Notes: generated by a model not told the origin, from the letters alone. Shown: positions 52,985 through 62,217, numbered from the stretch's first letter. The stretch is DNA of 64,000 nt from JAHEJV01 sp964653555 (GCA_964653555.1 CAZZFT010000003.1:1-64000); one strand, 5' to 3'. Translations and numbers: made by a program.

Positions 52985-54120
52985 ACCGAGAGGAGACCTT
53001 CCCAGTGCGCCTCAGTGACTGCGACGACTATCCCTTCCACCAGACCGCGGAGCCCTTCGACAGGCCCGCCACCTCCGACTCCCACTTCAACGACGGCTAC
53101 TACTTCGCCTTCTTCGACGGGGCGTCCTACTTCGCCTGCGGCCTGCGCTGGCACCCCAACAACAACGCCCTGGACGGATTCGCCGGGCTGGTCCACGGCG
53201 GCGAGCAGCGCAACCTGCGCTTCTCGCGCGCGCTGCGCCCCCGCTACGACGAGCTGGCCGTCGGTCCGCTGCGCCTCGAGATCCTCGCTCCGATGCGGCG
53301 CCACCGCCTCGTGCTCGCTCCCAACGAGCAGGGCTTCGAGTTCGACGTCGAGCTGGAGTCCTCCGCGCCCCCGATCTGCGAGGCGCGCGACCGCCACCAC
53401 CGCTACGGCAAGCTGATCAACGACGTGCTGCGCGTCACCCAGCTCGCCCGGGCCTCGGGTTCCGCCCGCCGCGACGGCCGCGAGCTGGCGGTGCAGCGCT
53501 GGCACGCGGTCCGCGACCACTCCTGGGGAATCCGCACCAGCATGGGGCCGACGACGCCGATCGGCGGCGTCGAGCTGCTTCCGGGGGAGGAGAGCCGGCG
53601 CGCCTTCCGAATCTGGCTGCCCTTCGAGGTGGAGACACATTGCGGTTTCGTCTGCACCCACGAGGACGGCGAGGGGAACCCGCTCGACTTCGAGGGGCGC
53701 CTCGACTACCCGGACGGGCGCTCGCATCCGCTGGTCGGCCTGAAGCACGACCTGGTCTACCACCCGGGCACGCGCGTGCTGGCGGGCGGTCGCCTCGCGC
53801 TGACCGATGCCGAGGGCCGGGAGCACGGCTACAGCGTGGCGATGACCCCGGGCGCCGCCGCCTACGGGCAGGGATTCGGCTACTCACGCGGCTTCTGCGA
53901 CGGCCGCGGCGCCGGTGTCTACCGCGGACCGGAGCTGGTGGAGGGCGACCGCTTCGACGTGTCCGACCCCGCCGTGCTCGGTGGGCCGCCCCACGTGGCC
54001 GCCGAACGCCGGGTGGGGCCGGTCGAGTTCCCGTGTCGGATCGTGGACGACCGCGGCAGCCGCGGCATGGCGAACTTCGAGCACGTCCTCTATGGGCCCT
54101 ACTCGCGCTATGGCCTCTGA
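52981..54120 (+). CDS. DUF7065-like (AttH/carotenoid-hydratase fold) protein
   Basis: 379 residues, no recognised enzyme motif. The two-half beta-rich layout (FDRPATSDSHFNDGYYFAF at about 21-39 and WGIRTSMGPTTPIGG near 182) and many W/G/H residues recall AttH/CrtC lipocalin-like domains used by hydroxyneurosporene-type hydratases and by DUF7065 proteins. A role as a lipid or terpenoid-binding enzyme is inference. ATG overlaps the crotonase stop. The next gene starts inside it by 11 bp, an operon of three. Confidence 0.7.
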   Translation: MNREETFPVRLSDCDDYPFHQTAEPFDRPATSDSHFNDGYYFAFFDGASYFACGLRWHPNNNALDGFAGLVHGGEQRNLRFSRALRPRYDELAVGPLRLEILAPMRRHRLVLAPNEQGFEFDVELESSAPPICEARDRHHRYGKLINDVLRVTQLARASGSARRDGRELAVQRWHAVRDHSWGIRTSMGPTTPIGGVELLPGEESRRAFRIWLPFEVETHCGFVCTHEDGEGNPLDFEGRLDYPDGRSHPLVGLKHDLVYHPGTRVLAGGRLALTDAEGREHGYSVAMTPGAAAYGQGFGYSRGFCDGRGAGVYRGPELVEGDRFDVSDPAVLGGPPHVAAERRVGPVEFPCRIVDDRGSRGMANFEHVLYGPYSRYGL

Positions 54121-55171
54121 GCCGGCCTCGCTCCCCCACTCGCGAGTGGCGGCCGCGCTGGGTCCGTGGTTCGCGACGCAGCTCGGCGCGCGCACCGCAC
54201 GGGTGGAGGACGTGCGCCGTCACGCCGAGGGATTCTCCTGGGAGACCTACACCGTCGGCGTGCGCTACCCGGATCCCGAGAGCGGAGAGGAGCGAGCGCG
54301 GGGCTTCGCGATCCGACGCGAGCCCGAGGACGGACTGGTGGCCCCCTACGACATCGTCGGGCAATACGACCTGCACGCGGCCGTGTCGAAGCACGACGGG
54401 ATCCCGATGCCGCGTCTGCTGGCGCTGGAGCTCGACCGCTCGATCCTGGGCATGCCCTTCTACGCCATGGAGCGTCTGGAGGGTCGCGTCCCGGTGCCCA
54501 ACGAGCGGCGGCCGTTCCGCGACGACGCCGAGCGCGACGCCGTGGGTCGCCAGTTCGTCGACGTCCTCGCGCGGATCCACGGCATCGACTGGCGCGCGGC
54601 GGGCCTCGATCTCGAGGGAGGCGGGTGCGCGCCCGGGGACGCGCCGCTGGCGGCCCTCGAGCGATGGGAGGACTACTACGCGCGCGCCCGGCTCGTCGAG
54701 GTGCCGATCCTGCGCGCCGCGATCGCCTGGCTGCGGGCGAATCTCGCGGGCTCGGGACGCCTGGCCCTGTGCCACGGCGACTACCGCCTGGGAAACTTCA
54801 TGATCCGCGACGGCCGCATCGTCGGCATCTTCGACTGGGAGCTCGGCCACGCCGGCGATCCCGCCGAGGACGTGGCCTGGTGCGCGCTGCCGGCGTTTCG
54901 CGGGCGCTCACCGCGGGCGTCGGCCATGCTGCCCCTGGAGGAGCTGCTCGACCGCTATCGCGACGCGACGGGTCTGCGGCCGGACCGGGAGACGCTGCGC
55001 TTCTGGACCGTGCTCGGCCAGCTCAAGGCGGCGGCGATCTTCCTGCGCGGCGGCCGCGCCTTCGAGGAACGACGCGCCTCCGACATCCGCCTCGCCGCGC
55101 TCGGCTATCGCGCGCTCTACCTGCTGCGCGAGATCGCCGCCGAGCTCGACATCCTTCCCAGGAGCGTCTGA
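54110..55171 (+). CDS. Aminoglycoside-phosphotransferase-like kinase
   Basis: 353 residues. Kinase fold with catalytic LCHGDYRLGNFMIRDG (Brenner loop HGDxxxxN, about 222-238) and metal-binding GIFDWELGHAGDP (about 242-254). The N-terminal lobe keeps AIRREPEDGL (ATP Lys region; the usual Lys is Arg here) near 64-73 and a MERLEGRVPVP hinge. Such kinases in catabolic settings are thought to phosphorylate alcohol or hydroxyl intermediates; not resistance genes. Overlaps the DUF7065-like gene by 11 bp. The Arg in place of the ATP-binding Lys is worth checking. Confidence 0.88.
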   Translation: MASEPASLPHSRVAAALGPWFATQLGARTARVEDVRRHAEGFSWETYTVGVRYPDPESGEERARGFAIRREPEDGLVAPYDIVGQYDLHAAVSKHDGIPMPRLLALELDRSILGMPFYAMERLEGRVPVPNERRPFRDDAERDAVGRQFVDVLARIHGIDWRAAGLDLEGGGCAPGDAPLAALERWEDYYARARLVEVPILRAAIAWLRANLAGSGRLALCHGDYRLGNFMIRDGRIVGIFDWELGHAGDPAEDVAWCALPAFRGRSPRASAMLPLEELLDRYRDATGLRPDRETLRFWTVLGQLKAAAIFLRGGRAFEERRASDIRLAALGYRALYLLREIAAELDILPRSV

Positions 55172-55665
55172 TGCAGAATTCGCTCGACCGCATCTTCGAC
55201 GGGCTGTGCAGCACCCTGCGCGAGCGCGTGCTGCCCGAGGTGTCCGACCCCTGGGTCCGCATCCAGGTCGAGGCCGCGGTGGGCCTGCTCGCCCACCTCG
55301 CGGTGCGGGTGGAGTGGCGCTGCGCCGACCTCGCCGAGGAGGTGGCCGCCACGCGCGCGCTGCTCGCCGAGGCGACGGCGCGGGGCGGCACCGCGCCGGA
55401 GCTGCTGCGGGCTCGCGACGCGCTGGCGACGCCGGCTCCCGGCGCGAGCGACAACGCGCGCCTGGTCGCCGCGCGCAGCGACCTGCTGGAGGCCCTGGCC
55501 GGCGTACAGGAATGGGCCGCGCGCGAGGGCGACCCCGCCGCCGCGTCGCTGCGCGAGCCGCTGCGCCGGCTGCTCGCGGATCGCCTGGAGGCGGAGCTCG
55601 CGCTGCTGGCCGGGGCCCGCCGCGTCGCCGTCGGCGACACCGCAGCGCCGGCGTCGGCCTCCTAG
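55171..55665 (+). CDS. Small all-helical protein of unknown function
   Basis: 164 residues, Ala/Leu/Arg-rich and helical throughout, with no catalytic motif. Helices around residues 5-25, 30-70, 90-125 and 130-150; ARVPWxxIQVEAA-type start is DPWVRIQVEAAVGLLAHLAV near 26-45. ATG 55171 shares one base with the kinase stop, so translation is coupled. Always-adjacent kinase/DUF7065/small-protein trios suggest a subunit or adaptor, but function is unknown. Ala/Ser-rich tail. Confidence 0.75.
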   Translation: MQNSLDRIFDGLCSTLRERVLPEVSDPWVRIQVEAAVGLLAHLAVRVEWRCADLAEEVAATRALLAEATARGGTAPELLRARDALATPAPGASDNARLVAARSDLLEALAGVQEWAAREGDPAAASLREPLRRLLADRLEAELALLAGARRVAVGDTAAPASAS

Positions 55666-55684
55666 CCGGGCGGGCCCACCTTCG

Positions 55685-55732
55685 CTCGACTTCGCCTCGC
55701 TGCGCGTCGACCGACTCTCCCGGCCGGGAGAG
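55685..55732. terminator. Dispersed 35-bp repeat plus hairpin (copy B)
   Basis: 35 bp (55685-55719) match copy A at 34349-34383 in 31 positions. A perfect 18-bp palindrome CTCTCCCGG/CCGGGAGAG follows at 55715-55732. Sits between the stops of two convergent genes, fitting a bidirectional terminator. Confidence 0.7.
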
Positions 55733-56779
55733 CTAGCGGAACTCCGGCATCACCCGCGTGGCGAAACGCTCGAGCGACGCCTCGGTCAGCGCGTGCTCGA
55801 GGCCTCCCCAGTTGACGAAGAGCATGTACTCGTCGAGTCCGAAGCGGGCGCGCAGCTCCTCGATCCGACGGGTCACCCGATCGGCGTCGCCGATCACGAC
55901 GCGCCCGCCGTCGAAGAGCTGGTCGGGTGTCATGCTCTTCACCGCGGGAGCCATCTGGGCGTAGGTCTCGTACTGCTTCGAGCGGACCTGGGTCGGGAAG
56001 TGGTCCGCCACCAGGCGCAGGTAGCGGGCCAGCGGCCCCTCCGTCTCGCGGCGGGCGCCGAGCGCGGTCTCGCCCACGTAGGTGTGCATCATCACCACCA
56101 GCCGGGGCGGCGGCTCCCCCTGTCCGAAGGCCTCGAGCTGCGCGCGCCAGGAGGCAAGCCGCTCGTCGGTCACCTCCAGCGGGGCCACGTAGGGCACCTG
56201 GAGGTTGTGGAGCCCGCGACGCGCCACCCAGGTCACGCTCTCGGGGCTCACCGCGGCCGCGTAGACGGGGGGATGGGGCTTTTGGAGGGGACGCGGCAGC
56301 ACGCGCAGCCCGTCGGCGTTGGTGAAGCGACCCGCGTAGTCGAGGCGCTCGTCCTGCCAGGCGCGCAGCACCACGTCGACGCCCTCCTCGAGACGCTCCC
56401 GACCCTCGTCCTGGGAGATCCCCATCCCGTCGTACTCGAAGGCGAACAGGCCGCGACCCACGCCCCAGTCGAGGCGCCCGCCGGAGATCACGTCCAGGAA
56501 GGCGAAGTCCTCGGCGAGCCGGATCGGGTTGTCGAAGGGCACCAGGCTGACCGCCGTGCCGAGGCGGATGCGCCGCGTGCGCGCGGCCAGGTGCGCCAGC
56601 ATCAGCTGGGGACGCGGCTCGATCCCGCCGTAGGGCGTGAAGTGGTGCTCCGACACCCAGACGCCGTCGAAGCCCAGCTCCTCGGCCCGCTCCGCGAGGC
56701 GCGCGAAGTCCTCCAGGTAGCGTGGCACCGGCACGGCGTCGGCGAAGTGGTCGAAGATGCAGAAGATCGAGAAGCGCAC
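55733..56779 (-). CDS. LLM-class flavin-dependent oxidoreductase
   Basis: 348 residues from GTG 56779 (VRFSIFCIFDHF). Signature VSEHHFTPYGGIEPRPQL (about 47-64), RLGTAVSLVPFDNPIRLAEDF (in parts), GVGRGLFAFEYDGMGIS and PPVYAAAVSPES (about 176). Frame remains open upstream into the Rieske gene. Stop lies 10 bp beyond the repeat palindrome. Located 10 bp after the Rieske gene, same strand, so the two form an operon and may supply reducing flavin or a linked oxidation. Confidence 0.92.
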   Translation of the reverse strand: MRFSIFCIFDHFADAVPVPRYLEDFARLAERAEELGFDGVWVSEHHFTPYGGIEPRPQLMLAHLAARTRRIRLGTAVSLVPFDNPIRLAEDFAFLDVISGGRLDWGVGRGLFAFEYDGMGISQDEGRERLEEGVDVVLRAWQDERLDYAGRFTNADGLRVLPRPLQKPHPPVYAAAVSPESVTWVARRGLHNLQVPYVAPLEVTDERLASWRAQLEAFGQGEPPPRLVVMMHTYVGETALGARRETEGPLARYLRLVADHFPTQVRSKQYETYAQMAPAVKSMTPDQLFDGGRVVIGDADRVTRRIEELRARFGLDEYMLFVNWGGLEHALTEASLERFATRVMPEFR

Positions 56780-56789
56780 CCGGTGCGCG

Positions 56790-57764
56790 CTAGGCGGCAG
56801 ACTCGGTGTCGGCGCCAGCCTCCTCGCTGTAGAACTGGCGCGCCCAGCGGCGGAACTCGGGGATCGGCCCGTCGCCATCGCAGAGCACCGGGTTCGGCCG
56901 GTACCTCTTGTTCTCCCAGATCCGGAAGTCCTGGTTGGTGATGTTCTGCTGCTCGTCCATCTGCGCCTTGAGATCGGCCATCGCCTCTTCGTCGCTGCGC
57001 TCGCCCTTGCGGCCGATCACCGCGTTCGAGAACCACAGGGTGTCGCGATCGATTGGCGTCATGGTGCCGACGCTGAGCGTCTCGAAGGCGCCGTTGTAGT
57101 GGATCTTGCACAGACCCAGACCCCAGTTCTCGGCGACCAGGAACAGACGACGGCTCGGCCCGTCGACGACGTTCTCGTAGCCCGCGTCGATCACCCACTT
57201 GAACATCGGCCCGTCGAAGCTGTGCTCCTTGTGGGACGGGACGTCCATCGAGTGCACCTGCTCGAAGTGGGGCCAGTCGATCGCGTTCTCCATGATCTCC
57301 TGGGGGTGCGTCTTCAGCTCCCAGGAGTACCGGGTCCAGCGGGAGGTCCAGTCCGGCGCGCCGAACTCGGGAATCTTCGGGATGCGGTAGCTGGGCGGCT
57401 TGCCCTCGGCGTGCCGCCACACCCAGATCTGCCCGTTCACCTCGTCGACCGGCCAGCTCCGCATCTGCGCCAGCTTCGGGATCTTCTTGCTGTAGGGGAT
57501 CTCGACGCAGCGACCGTCCCCGTCGTAGCGCCAGCCGTGGAACGGGCATCGCACGGTATCGCCCTGCACGCAGCCGCCGTGGGCGAGGTGCGCTCCCAGG
57601 TGCGCGCAGTAGGCCTCGAGCACGTGGACGCTTCCGCTCTCCCCCCGGAACGCGACCAGCTCCTCCTGGAGGAGCTGGATCGGCTTGAGCTCGCCGGGCG
57701 CCAGATCCTCCGAGAAGAGCACCATGAACCAGCCATTGGGAATGCCGAGGGGACAGTCCGCCAT
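56790..57764 (-). CDS. KshA-like Rieske non-haem iron oxygenase, copy 2
   Basis: 324 residues. Same numbering as copy 1 (25059): Cys53-x-His55, Cys73-x2-His76 and ENAIDWPHFEQVH (Asp163, His166, His171). Long identical stretches (DWTSRW, QEIMENAIDWPHF, CAHLGAHL). Likely a different substrate from copy 1 because residues around the C-terminal pocket differ. ATG 57764 after GGAGG at 6 nt. Unlike copy 1, its LLM partner is downstream in the same operon. No reductase gene nearby. Confidence 0.93.
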   Translation of the reverse strand: MADCPLGIPNGWFMVLFSEDLAPGELKPIQLLQEELVAFRGESGSVHVLEAYCAHLGAHLAHGGCVQGDTVRCPFHGWRYDGDGRCVEIPYSKKIPKLAQMRSWPVDEVNGQIWVWRHAEGKPPSYRIPKIPEFGAPDWTSRWTRYSWELKTHPQEIMENAIDWPHFEQVHSMDVPSHKEHSFDGPMFKWVIDAGYENVVDGPSRRLFLVAENWGLGLCKIHYNGAFETLSVGTMTPIDRDTLWFSNAVIGRKGERSDEEAMADLKAQMDEQQNITNQDFRIWENKRYRPNPVLCDGDGPIPEFRRWARQFYSEEAGADTESAA

Positions 57765-57816
57765 GCGTATCCTCCACTTGGTGCCTTCTTCGGGCGGCGA
57801 CGCCCGGAGCGACTTG

Positions 57817-57832
57817 CTGATAAGATGCTCAG
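57817..57832 (+). promoter_or_regulatory. Repeated 16-bp element, CTGATAAGATGCTCAG
   Basis: Between the Rieske gene (53 bp away, divergent) and the SDR (88 bp). A trailing AGATAGAATAG follows at 57831. Confidence 0.65.
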
Positions 57833-57920
57833 ATAGAATAGACCCAGGCGCGCTGGAATTGCAATTCGCTTCTAGCCCGTTTCGCGGTTCGAGCCCGCTG
57901 GAGGGCGCGCCCGGAGTAGG

Positions 57921-58766
57921 ATGGGGCGGATGAGGGACCTGACCCGACGGGTCGCGGTGATCACGGGCGGCGCCAGCGGCATCGGGCTGGCCACGGCACA
58001 TGCGCTCGCCCGCCAAGGGGTCCGCCTGGTGCTGGCGGACATCGAGCCGGACACCCTGGAGCGGGCCGTCGCCGAGCTCGCCGCCGGCGGCGCCGACGCG
58101 CTGGGCGTGCCCTGCGACGTCGGCGATCTCGACGCGGTGCGCGCGCTGGCGGAGGCGGCCTTCGCTCGCATGGGGGCGGTGCACATCGTGTTCAACAACG
58201 CCGGCGTGGCGGTGGGCGGACCGATCGCGGAGATGAAGCACAGCGATTGGGAGTGGACCCTGCGCGTGAATCTGTGGGGGGCGATCCACGGCGTCGAGGT
58301 GTTTCTGCCGCGGCTGATCGAGCAGGGCGAGGGCGGCCACGTCCTGTTCACCGCCTCCTTCGCGGGCCTGGTCCCCAACCTCGGGCTCGGCCCCTACTGC
58401 GTGTCGAAGTACGGCGTGGTGGCGCTGGCCGAGGTGCTCCAGCGCGAGCTGAGGCCCCAGGGCATCGGGGTGTCGGTGTTGTGTCCGATGCGCGTCGGCA
58501 CCCGGATCGGGAGCTCGGAGCGCAACCGGCCGGCCAGTCTCGGGGGACCCGAGGCCTCGCCGCGCGTCGCCGACCTGGGGGAGGACAACCCCGACATGGC
58601 GGGTCGCGTGCTCGAGGTGGACGACGTCGCGCAGCAGGTCGTCGACGCCATCCGCGCCGACCGCCTCTACGTCCTGCCCCACGCCGAGAGCCGCGAGGCG
58701 GTCCGGCGCCGCTTCGCGCGCATCGATCGCTGCTACGACGAGTCCGGTCCGCAGGCCTCCTCCTAG
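57921..58766 (+). CDS. SDR-family oxidoreductase
   Basis: 281 residues. TGGASGIGLA (about 15-24), NNAGVAVGG (about 92-100), catalytic YCVSK (about 157-161) after SFAGLVPNLGLGP, and the longer C-terminus typical of NAD-dependent lipid SDRs (QQVVDAIRADRLYVLPH). ATG 57921; ATG 57930 also possible. It is preceded by the element at 57817, so likely in the same regulon. Confidence 0.92.
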   Translation: MGRMRDLTRRVAVITGGASGIGLATAHALARQGVRLVLADIEPDTLERAVAELAAGGADALGVPCDVGDLDAVRALAEAAFARMGAVHIVFNNAGVAVGGPIAEMKHSDWEWTLRVNLWGAIHGVEVFLPRLIEQGEGGHVLFTASFAGLVPNLGLGPYCVSKYGVVALAEVLQRELRPQGIGVSVLCPMRVGTRIGSSERNRPASLGGPEASPRVADLGEDNPDMAGRVLEVDDVAQQVVDAIRADRLYVLPHAESREAVRRRFARIDRCYDESGPQASS

Positions 58767-58819
58767 CTGGCGCGGCGCCCGGGCGCCGGCCGCGAGAGGG
58801 TTGGCAGGGCCGGCGCATG

Positions 58820-58835
58820 CTGATAGAAGGGTCAG
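58820..58835 (+). promoter_or_regulatory. Repeated 16-bp element, CTGATAGAAGGGTCAG
   Basis: 20 bp before the amidohydrolase ATG, after GCATGC. TGATAGAAG resembles an extended -10; the following GTCAG keeps the right arm. Confidence 0.65.
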
Positions 58836-58855
58836 GAGCCGCCGGGAGGAATCCG

Positions 58856-59977
58856 ATGCGCAACGGACACCCGATCGTCGACGCCGACGGGCACGTGGTG
58901 GAGCCCCTCGACCTCTGGGACCGCTACATCGACGGGGAGTTCCACGACCGTCGTCCGATCACGGAGCCCCAGTTCATCACGGTGGAGGGCTGCAAGATGT
59001 CGCGTCTCGGGCTGTCCGAGCCCGATTCGGACTACGACATCGAGGAGTTCAACAAGGGCGCGGGCTACGACTGGCAGCAGAACTTCGGAGCGCAGGCCCT
59101 GAAGGGCTTCACCGCCGAGACCTACCTCGAGATGATGGACGCGGAGGGTCTCGACCGGATGGTGCTCTACCCGAGCAAGGGCCTGTACGCCGCCTCGGTC
59201 GAGCACATGGACGGCCGACTCTCGGCGGCGATCTGCCGCGCCTACAACCGATGGCTGCGCGACTTCTGCGACGCGGCGCCCGACCGCCTGATCGGCGTGG
59301 CGGTGACCGCCCTCCACGATCCGCTGCTGGCCGCCGAGGAGGCCCGTTACGGGGTGGAGGAGCTCGGGCTGCGCGGGTGCACGGTGCGACCCAATCCCTA
59401 TGCAGGCCGCAACCTGGAGGACCCGGCCTACGACGTCTTCTACGCGGAGATCGCTCGACTGGACGTCCCGCTCGCCATCCACGAGGGCGCCGGCGCCTGC
59501 ATGCCCCAGTACGGGGAGCGCCACCGGTCGCGCCTCGCCCGCCACGCGATGTGCCACACCATGGAGCAGATGGGCGCCGCCTTCAGCATGACCGCAGGCG
59601 GCGTGATGGAGCGGCACCCCACCCTGCGCGTCGCGCTGCTCGAGGCCGGCGGGGGCTGGCTCCCCTACTGGCTCGACCGGCTCGACGAGCACGCCCACTG
59701 GCTCCGCCACGCGAGCAACGAGACCGGTCACCTGACGATGCGGCCGAGCGACTACTTCCGCCGTCAGGGCTGGATCCACGTCGAGCCCGACGACCCCTGC
59801 TTCCGCTCGGTGATCGACTTCCTGGGTGCGGACCGCGTCGTCTGGGCGACCGACTACCCCCATCCCGACGGCCGCTTCCCGGGCGTGGTGGACGGGATCT
59901 TCGAGGCCAAGGGGCTCTCGCCGAGAGAGATCGAGCTCTACGCGGGAGGCAACGCGCAGGTGCTCTACGGACTCTAG
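58856..59977 (+). CDS. Amidohydrolase-2 family protein
   Basis: 373 residues. IVDADGHVVEPLDLWDRY (strand 1), AIHEGAGACMPQYG (His ligand, about 210), EAGGGWLPYWLDRLDEH (about 262), WATDYPHPDGRFPG (about 330). Third paralogue of this type in the window (others 18485, 35423), all keeping the DYPHP signature. ATG 58856 after GGGAGGA, 7 nt. Confidence 0.93.
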   Translation: MRNGHPIVDADGHVVEPLDLWDRYIDGEFHDRRPITEPQFITVEGCKMSRLGLSEPDSDYDIEEFNKGAGYDWQQNFGAQALKGFTAETYLEMMDAEGLDRMVLYPSKGLYAASVEHMDGRLSAAICRAYNRWLRDFCDAAPDRLIGVAVTALHDPLLAAEEARYGVEELGLRGCTVRPNPYAGRNLEDPAYDVFYAEIARLDVPLAIHEGAGACMPQYGERHRSRLARHAMCHTMEQMGAAFSMTAGGVMERHPTLRVALLEAGGGWLPYWLDRLDEHAHWLRHASNETGHLTMRPSDYFRRQGWIHVEPDDPCFRSVIDFLGADRVVWATDYPHPDGRFPGVVDGIFEAKGLSPREIELYAGGNAQVLYGL

Positions 59978-60032
59978 TGCGTCGACGCCTCGGGCCCCGG
60001 GCACGGCGGGGACGGGAGCGGGAGGTGACCGG

Positions 60033-60830
60033 ATGTCGCGTTCGATCGATCGGCGGGGAGAGCCCCTCGAGAGCCCCGACTCCGCTGCCTGGCACAACGA
60101 GGCGGGGCGTCCGATGGCGCCCGGCCTGCCCGGGCTCGACGCACGCGCCGAGCTGGCCCTGCTGGCCCGGATCCTGTTCCGCGAGGGCTACGACGAGAAT
60201 CTCGCCGGCCACATCAGCGCGAAGCAGCCCGACGGGACCTTCCTGGTCACGCCCTACGGCCTCACCTGGGACGAGCTTCGCGCTTCGGACCTGATGCGCG
60301 TGGACCTCGAGAACGGCAAGGTGCTCGAGGGGAAGTGGACGGTGACGGTCGCGATCGAGCTGCACGTCGAGCTCCACCGCGCCCGCAGCGACATCGGGGT
60401 CGCGGTCCACAACCACCCGCGCTTCGCGACGGTGTGGGCTGCGCGTCACCAGGTGCCGCCGATCTACGACCAGACCTCCACGATGCTGGGCGGGCCGCTC
60501 GCACTGCTCGACGAGTACGGCGGGGGCGTGCGCGAGACCTCCCAGTCCCAGGCCGCCGTTCGCGCCCTCGGCGACGCGCAAGCGGTGCTGCTGGCGAACC
60601 ACGGCGTGCTCGTCGTCGCGCGCGACGTCCGCCAGGCCTACCTGCGCTCGATCGCCGTGGAGCGGCGCTGCCGCATCGCCTGGTACGTGGAGGCGCTGGG
60701 CGGTGGCACCCCGATGCGCGACGAGGTGGCGACGGTCGGCGGCCGGATGATGGACGAGAACGGCTGGCCCGGCAGCTTCGAGGCACTGGCGCGCCGGGAG
60801 CTGCGCCGCGATCCCTCCGTCCTGGAGTAG
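60033..60830 (+). CDS. Class II aldolase/adducin-domain protein
   Basis: 265 residues. NLAGHISAKQPDGTFLVTPYG (in parts NLAGHISAKQPDG), the zinc-site histidines in VAVHNHPRFATVW (about 123-131) and AVLLANHGVLVVARD (about 190), characteristic of fuculose/ribulose-phosphate aldolases and decarboxylase-like adducins. Catalytic acid E in the glycine-rich loop is not clear. ATG 60033 after GGGAGG. It likely cleaves or decarboxylates a hydroxy-keto acid; substrate unknown. Confidence 0.9.
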   Translation: MSRSIDRRGEPLESPDSAAWHNEAGRPMAPGLPGLDARAELALLARILFREGYDENLAGHISAKQPDGTFLVTPYGLTWDELRASDLMRVDLENGKVLEGKWTVTVAIELHVELHRARSDIGVAVHNHPRFATVWAARHQVPPIYDQTSTMLGGPLALLDEYGGGVRETSQSQAAVRALGDAQAVLLANHGVLVVARDVRQAYLRSIAVERRCRIAWYVEALGGGTPMRDEVATVGGRMMDENGWPGSFEALARRELRRDPSVLE

Positions 60831-60845
60831 CGACCGCGCGCCGAT

Positions 60846-61307
60846 TCAGCCGCGCGCGGGCAGGGAGCGCTCGGCGACGGTCTCCTCGGTGCGCCAGACG
60901 CTGGTGAGCTCGAGTCGCCGGATCCGCCAGCCCGCCGACCCGCGCACCAGGGAGTGGCGATACACGGCGCCCTCAGTGATGCGCAGCTCGCCCTCGGGCT
61001 GCGGCGCGACGAGCCGCGCCCACAGGCTCACCCGCGTGCGCGCCGAGTCGCCCGCCAGGTCGACGCGCAGGTTCGAGAGCAGATGCTGGCTGGCCGCGAT
61101 CGGCGTCATCGATTCTTCCAGGAAGGCGAGCACGGCGTCGCGTCCCTCGAAGCTGCCGAACCCGTCGTAGTGGCAGGCGACGTCTTCGGTGAAGACGCGC
61201 TCGGCGAGGCCCTTCCAGTCGTGGTCGTCGACGCAGGTCGCGTACTCGGTCAGGAGATCGGAGATCGCCTGGCGGTCCCGCAGGTCGCGCACGTCCGTTT
61301 CGCCCAT
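60846..61307 (-). CDS. SnoaL-like small protein
   Basis: 153 residues. QAISDLLTEYATCVDDHDWKGLAERVFTEDV (in parts AISDLLTEYATCVDDHDW) and YDGFGSFEGRDAVLAFLEES, then VYRHSLVRGSAGWRIRRLEL at the end: SnoaL-like-4 layout. ATG 61307, 12 bp after the LLM gene. Fourth SnoaL copy. Confidence 0.9.
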   Translation of the reverse strand: MGETDVRDLRDRQAISDLLTEYATCVDDHDWKGLAERVFTEDVACHYDGFGSFEGRDAVLAFLEESMTPIAASQHLLSNLRVDLAGDSARTRVSLWARLVAPQPEGELRITEGAVYRHSLVRGSAGWRIRRLELTSVWRTEETVAERSLPARG

Positions 61308-61319
61308 TCCGATGGCTCC

Positions 61320-62192
61320 TCAGCCGACCCGCGCGATGACGCGGTCGGCGAAGTCCTCGAGCGCCCGGCGCTTGTCGTCGATCGACGAGCTGGGCTTCCC
61401 GAGCTGGAAGGCCAGCGGCCACAGCACCGCGTCCACGCCCAGGTCGGCGCAGCGGCGCGCGTCCTCCACCGTGGGAAGACTGGCGAGCGGCACGAGCACG
61501 GAGAACGGCTCCCGGCTGCGCCCGGCCTCGCGACGCAGCGCGTCCAGGCGCCGCGTCCAGTCCTCGACTTCGCTCACGTCGCAGCCGGAGGCGATCCAGC
61601 CGTCCCCGAGCCGGGCCGCCCGCCGCAGCGCCGGCTCGCTCTGGCCGCCGATCCAGATCGGGATCGGCTCCGCGGGCGTGGGGTGCATCCAGATCGGATC
61701 GAAGTCGAAGAAGCGGCCGTGGTGCTCCACCGGACCGCCCGAGGCCCACAGCTTCCGCATCACCTCGATCATCTCGTCGGTGCGGCGACCGCGCGTGTGG
61801 AAGTCCCGGCCGAGCTGGTCGAACTCCTCCTTCATCCAGCCCACGCCCGCACCCAGGGCGACGCGGCCGCCGGCGATCCGGGACACGGTGGCCAGCGACT
61901 TCGCCACCTCGAGCGGATGGCGCAGCGGCAGGATCATCACCGCGTGGCTGAGCCACAGCGTCCGGGTGGCGCCACCGATCGCGGCGAGCAGCGCTCCCGG
62001 CTCGAGCCACGGCGTGTCCTTGGCGAAGCCCGGCTTGCCGTCCTCCGAGTAGGGATAGGCCGACGCCATCTTCTCCGGATAGAAGAGATGGTCCGAGGCG
62101 ACGACGCCGTGGAAGCCGACCGCCTCGGCGATCCGCGCGACCTCGACGATCTGCTCGGGCTCGGTGTGGGACAGTGCTTGCCAGAATCTCAT
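61320..62192 (-). CDS. LLM-class F420-dependent oxidoreductase, TIGR03619-like
   Basis: 290 residues. VEVARIAEAVGFHGVVASDH (about 17-36, in parts), GVGWMKEEFDQLGRDFHTRG (about 112-131), IPIWIGGQSEPALRRAARLGD (in parts). These fit the Rv-type TIGR03619 F420 group by recall. ATG 62192. Upstream MFS gene (GPH) is 25 bp away, in the same orientation. Confidence 0.92.
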   Translation of the reverse strand: MRFWQALSHTEPEQIVEVARIAEAVGFHGVVASDHLFYPEKMASAYPYSEDGKPGFAKDTPWLEPGALLAAIGGATRTLWLSHAVMILPLRHPLEVAKSLATVSRIAGGRVALGAGVGWMKEEFDQLGRDFHTRGRRTDEMIEVMRKLWASGGPVEHHGRFFDFDPIWMHPTPAEPIPIWIGGQSEPALRRAARLGDGWIASGCDVSEVEDWTRRLDALRREAGRSREPFSVLVPLASLPTVEDARRCADLGVDAVLWPLAFQLGKPSSSIDDKRRALEDFADRVIARVG

Positions 62193-62217
62193 CCGGATCC
62201 CTCCGACTCGCCGCGGC

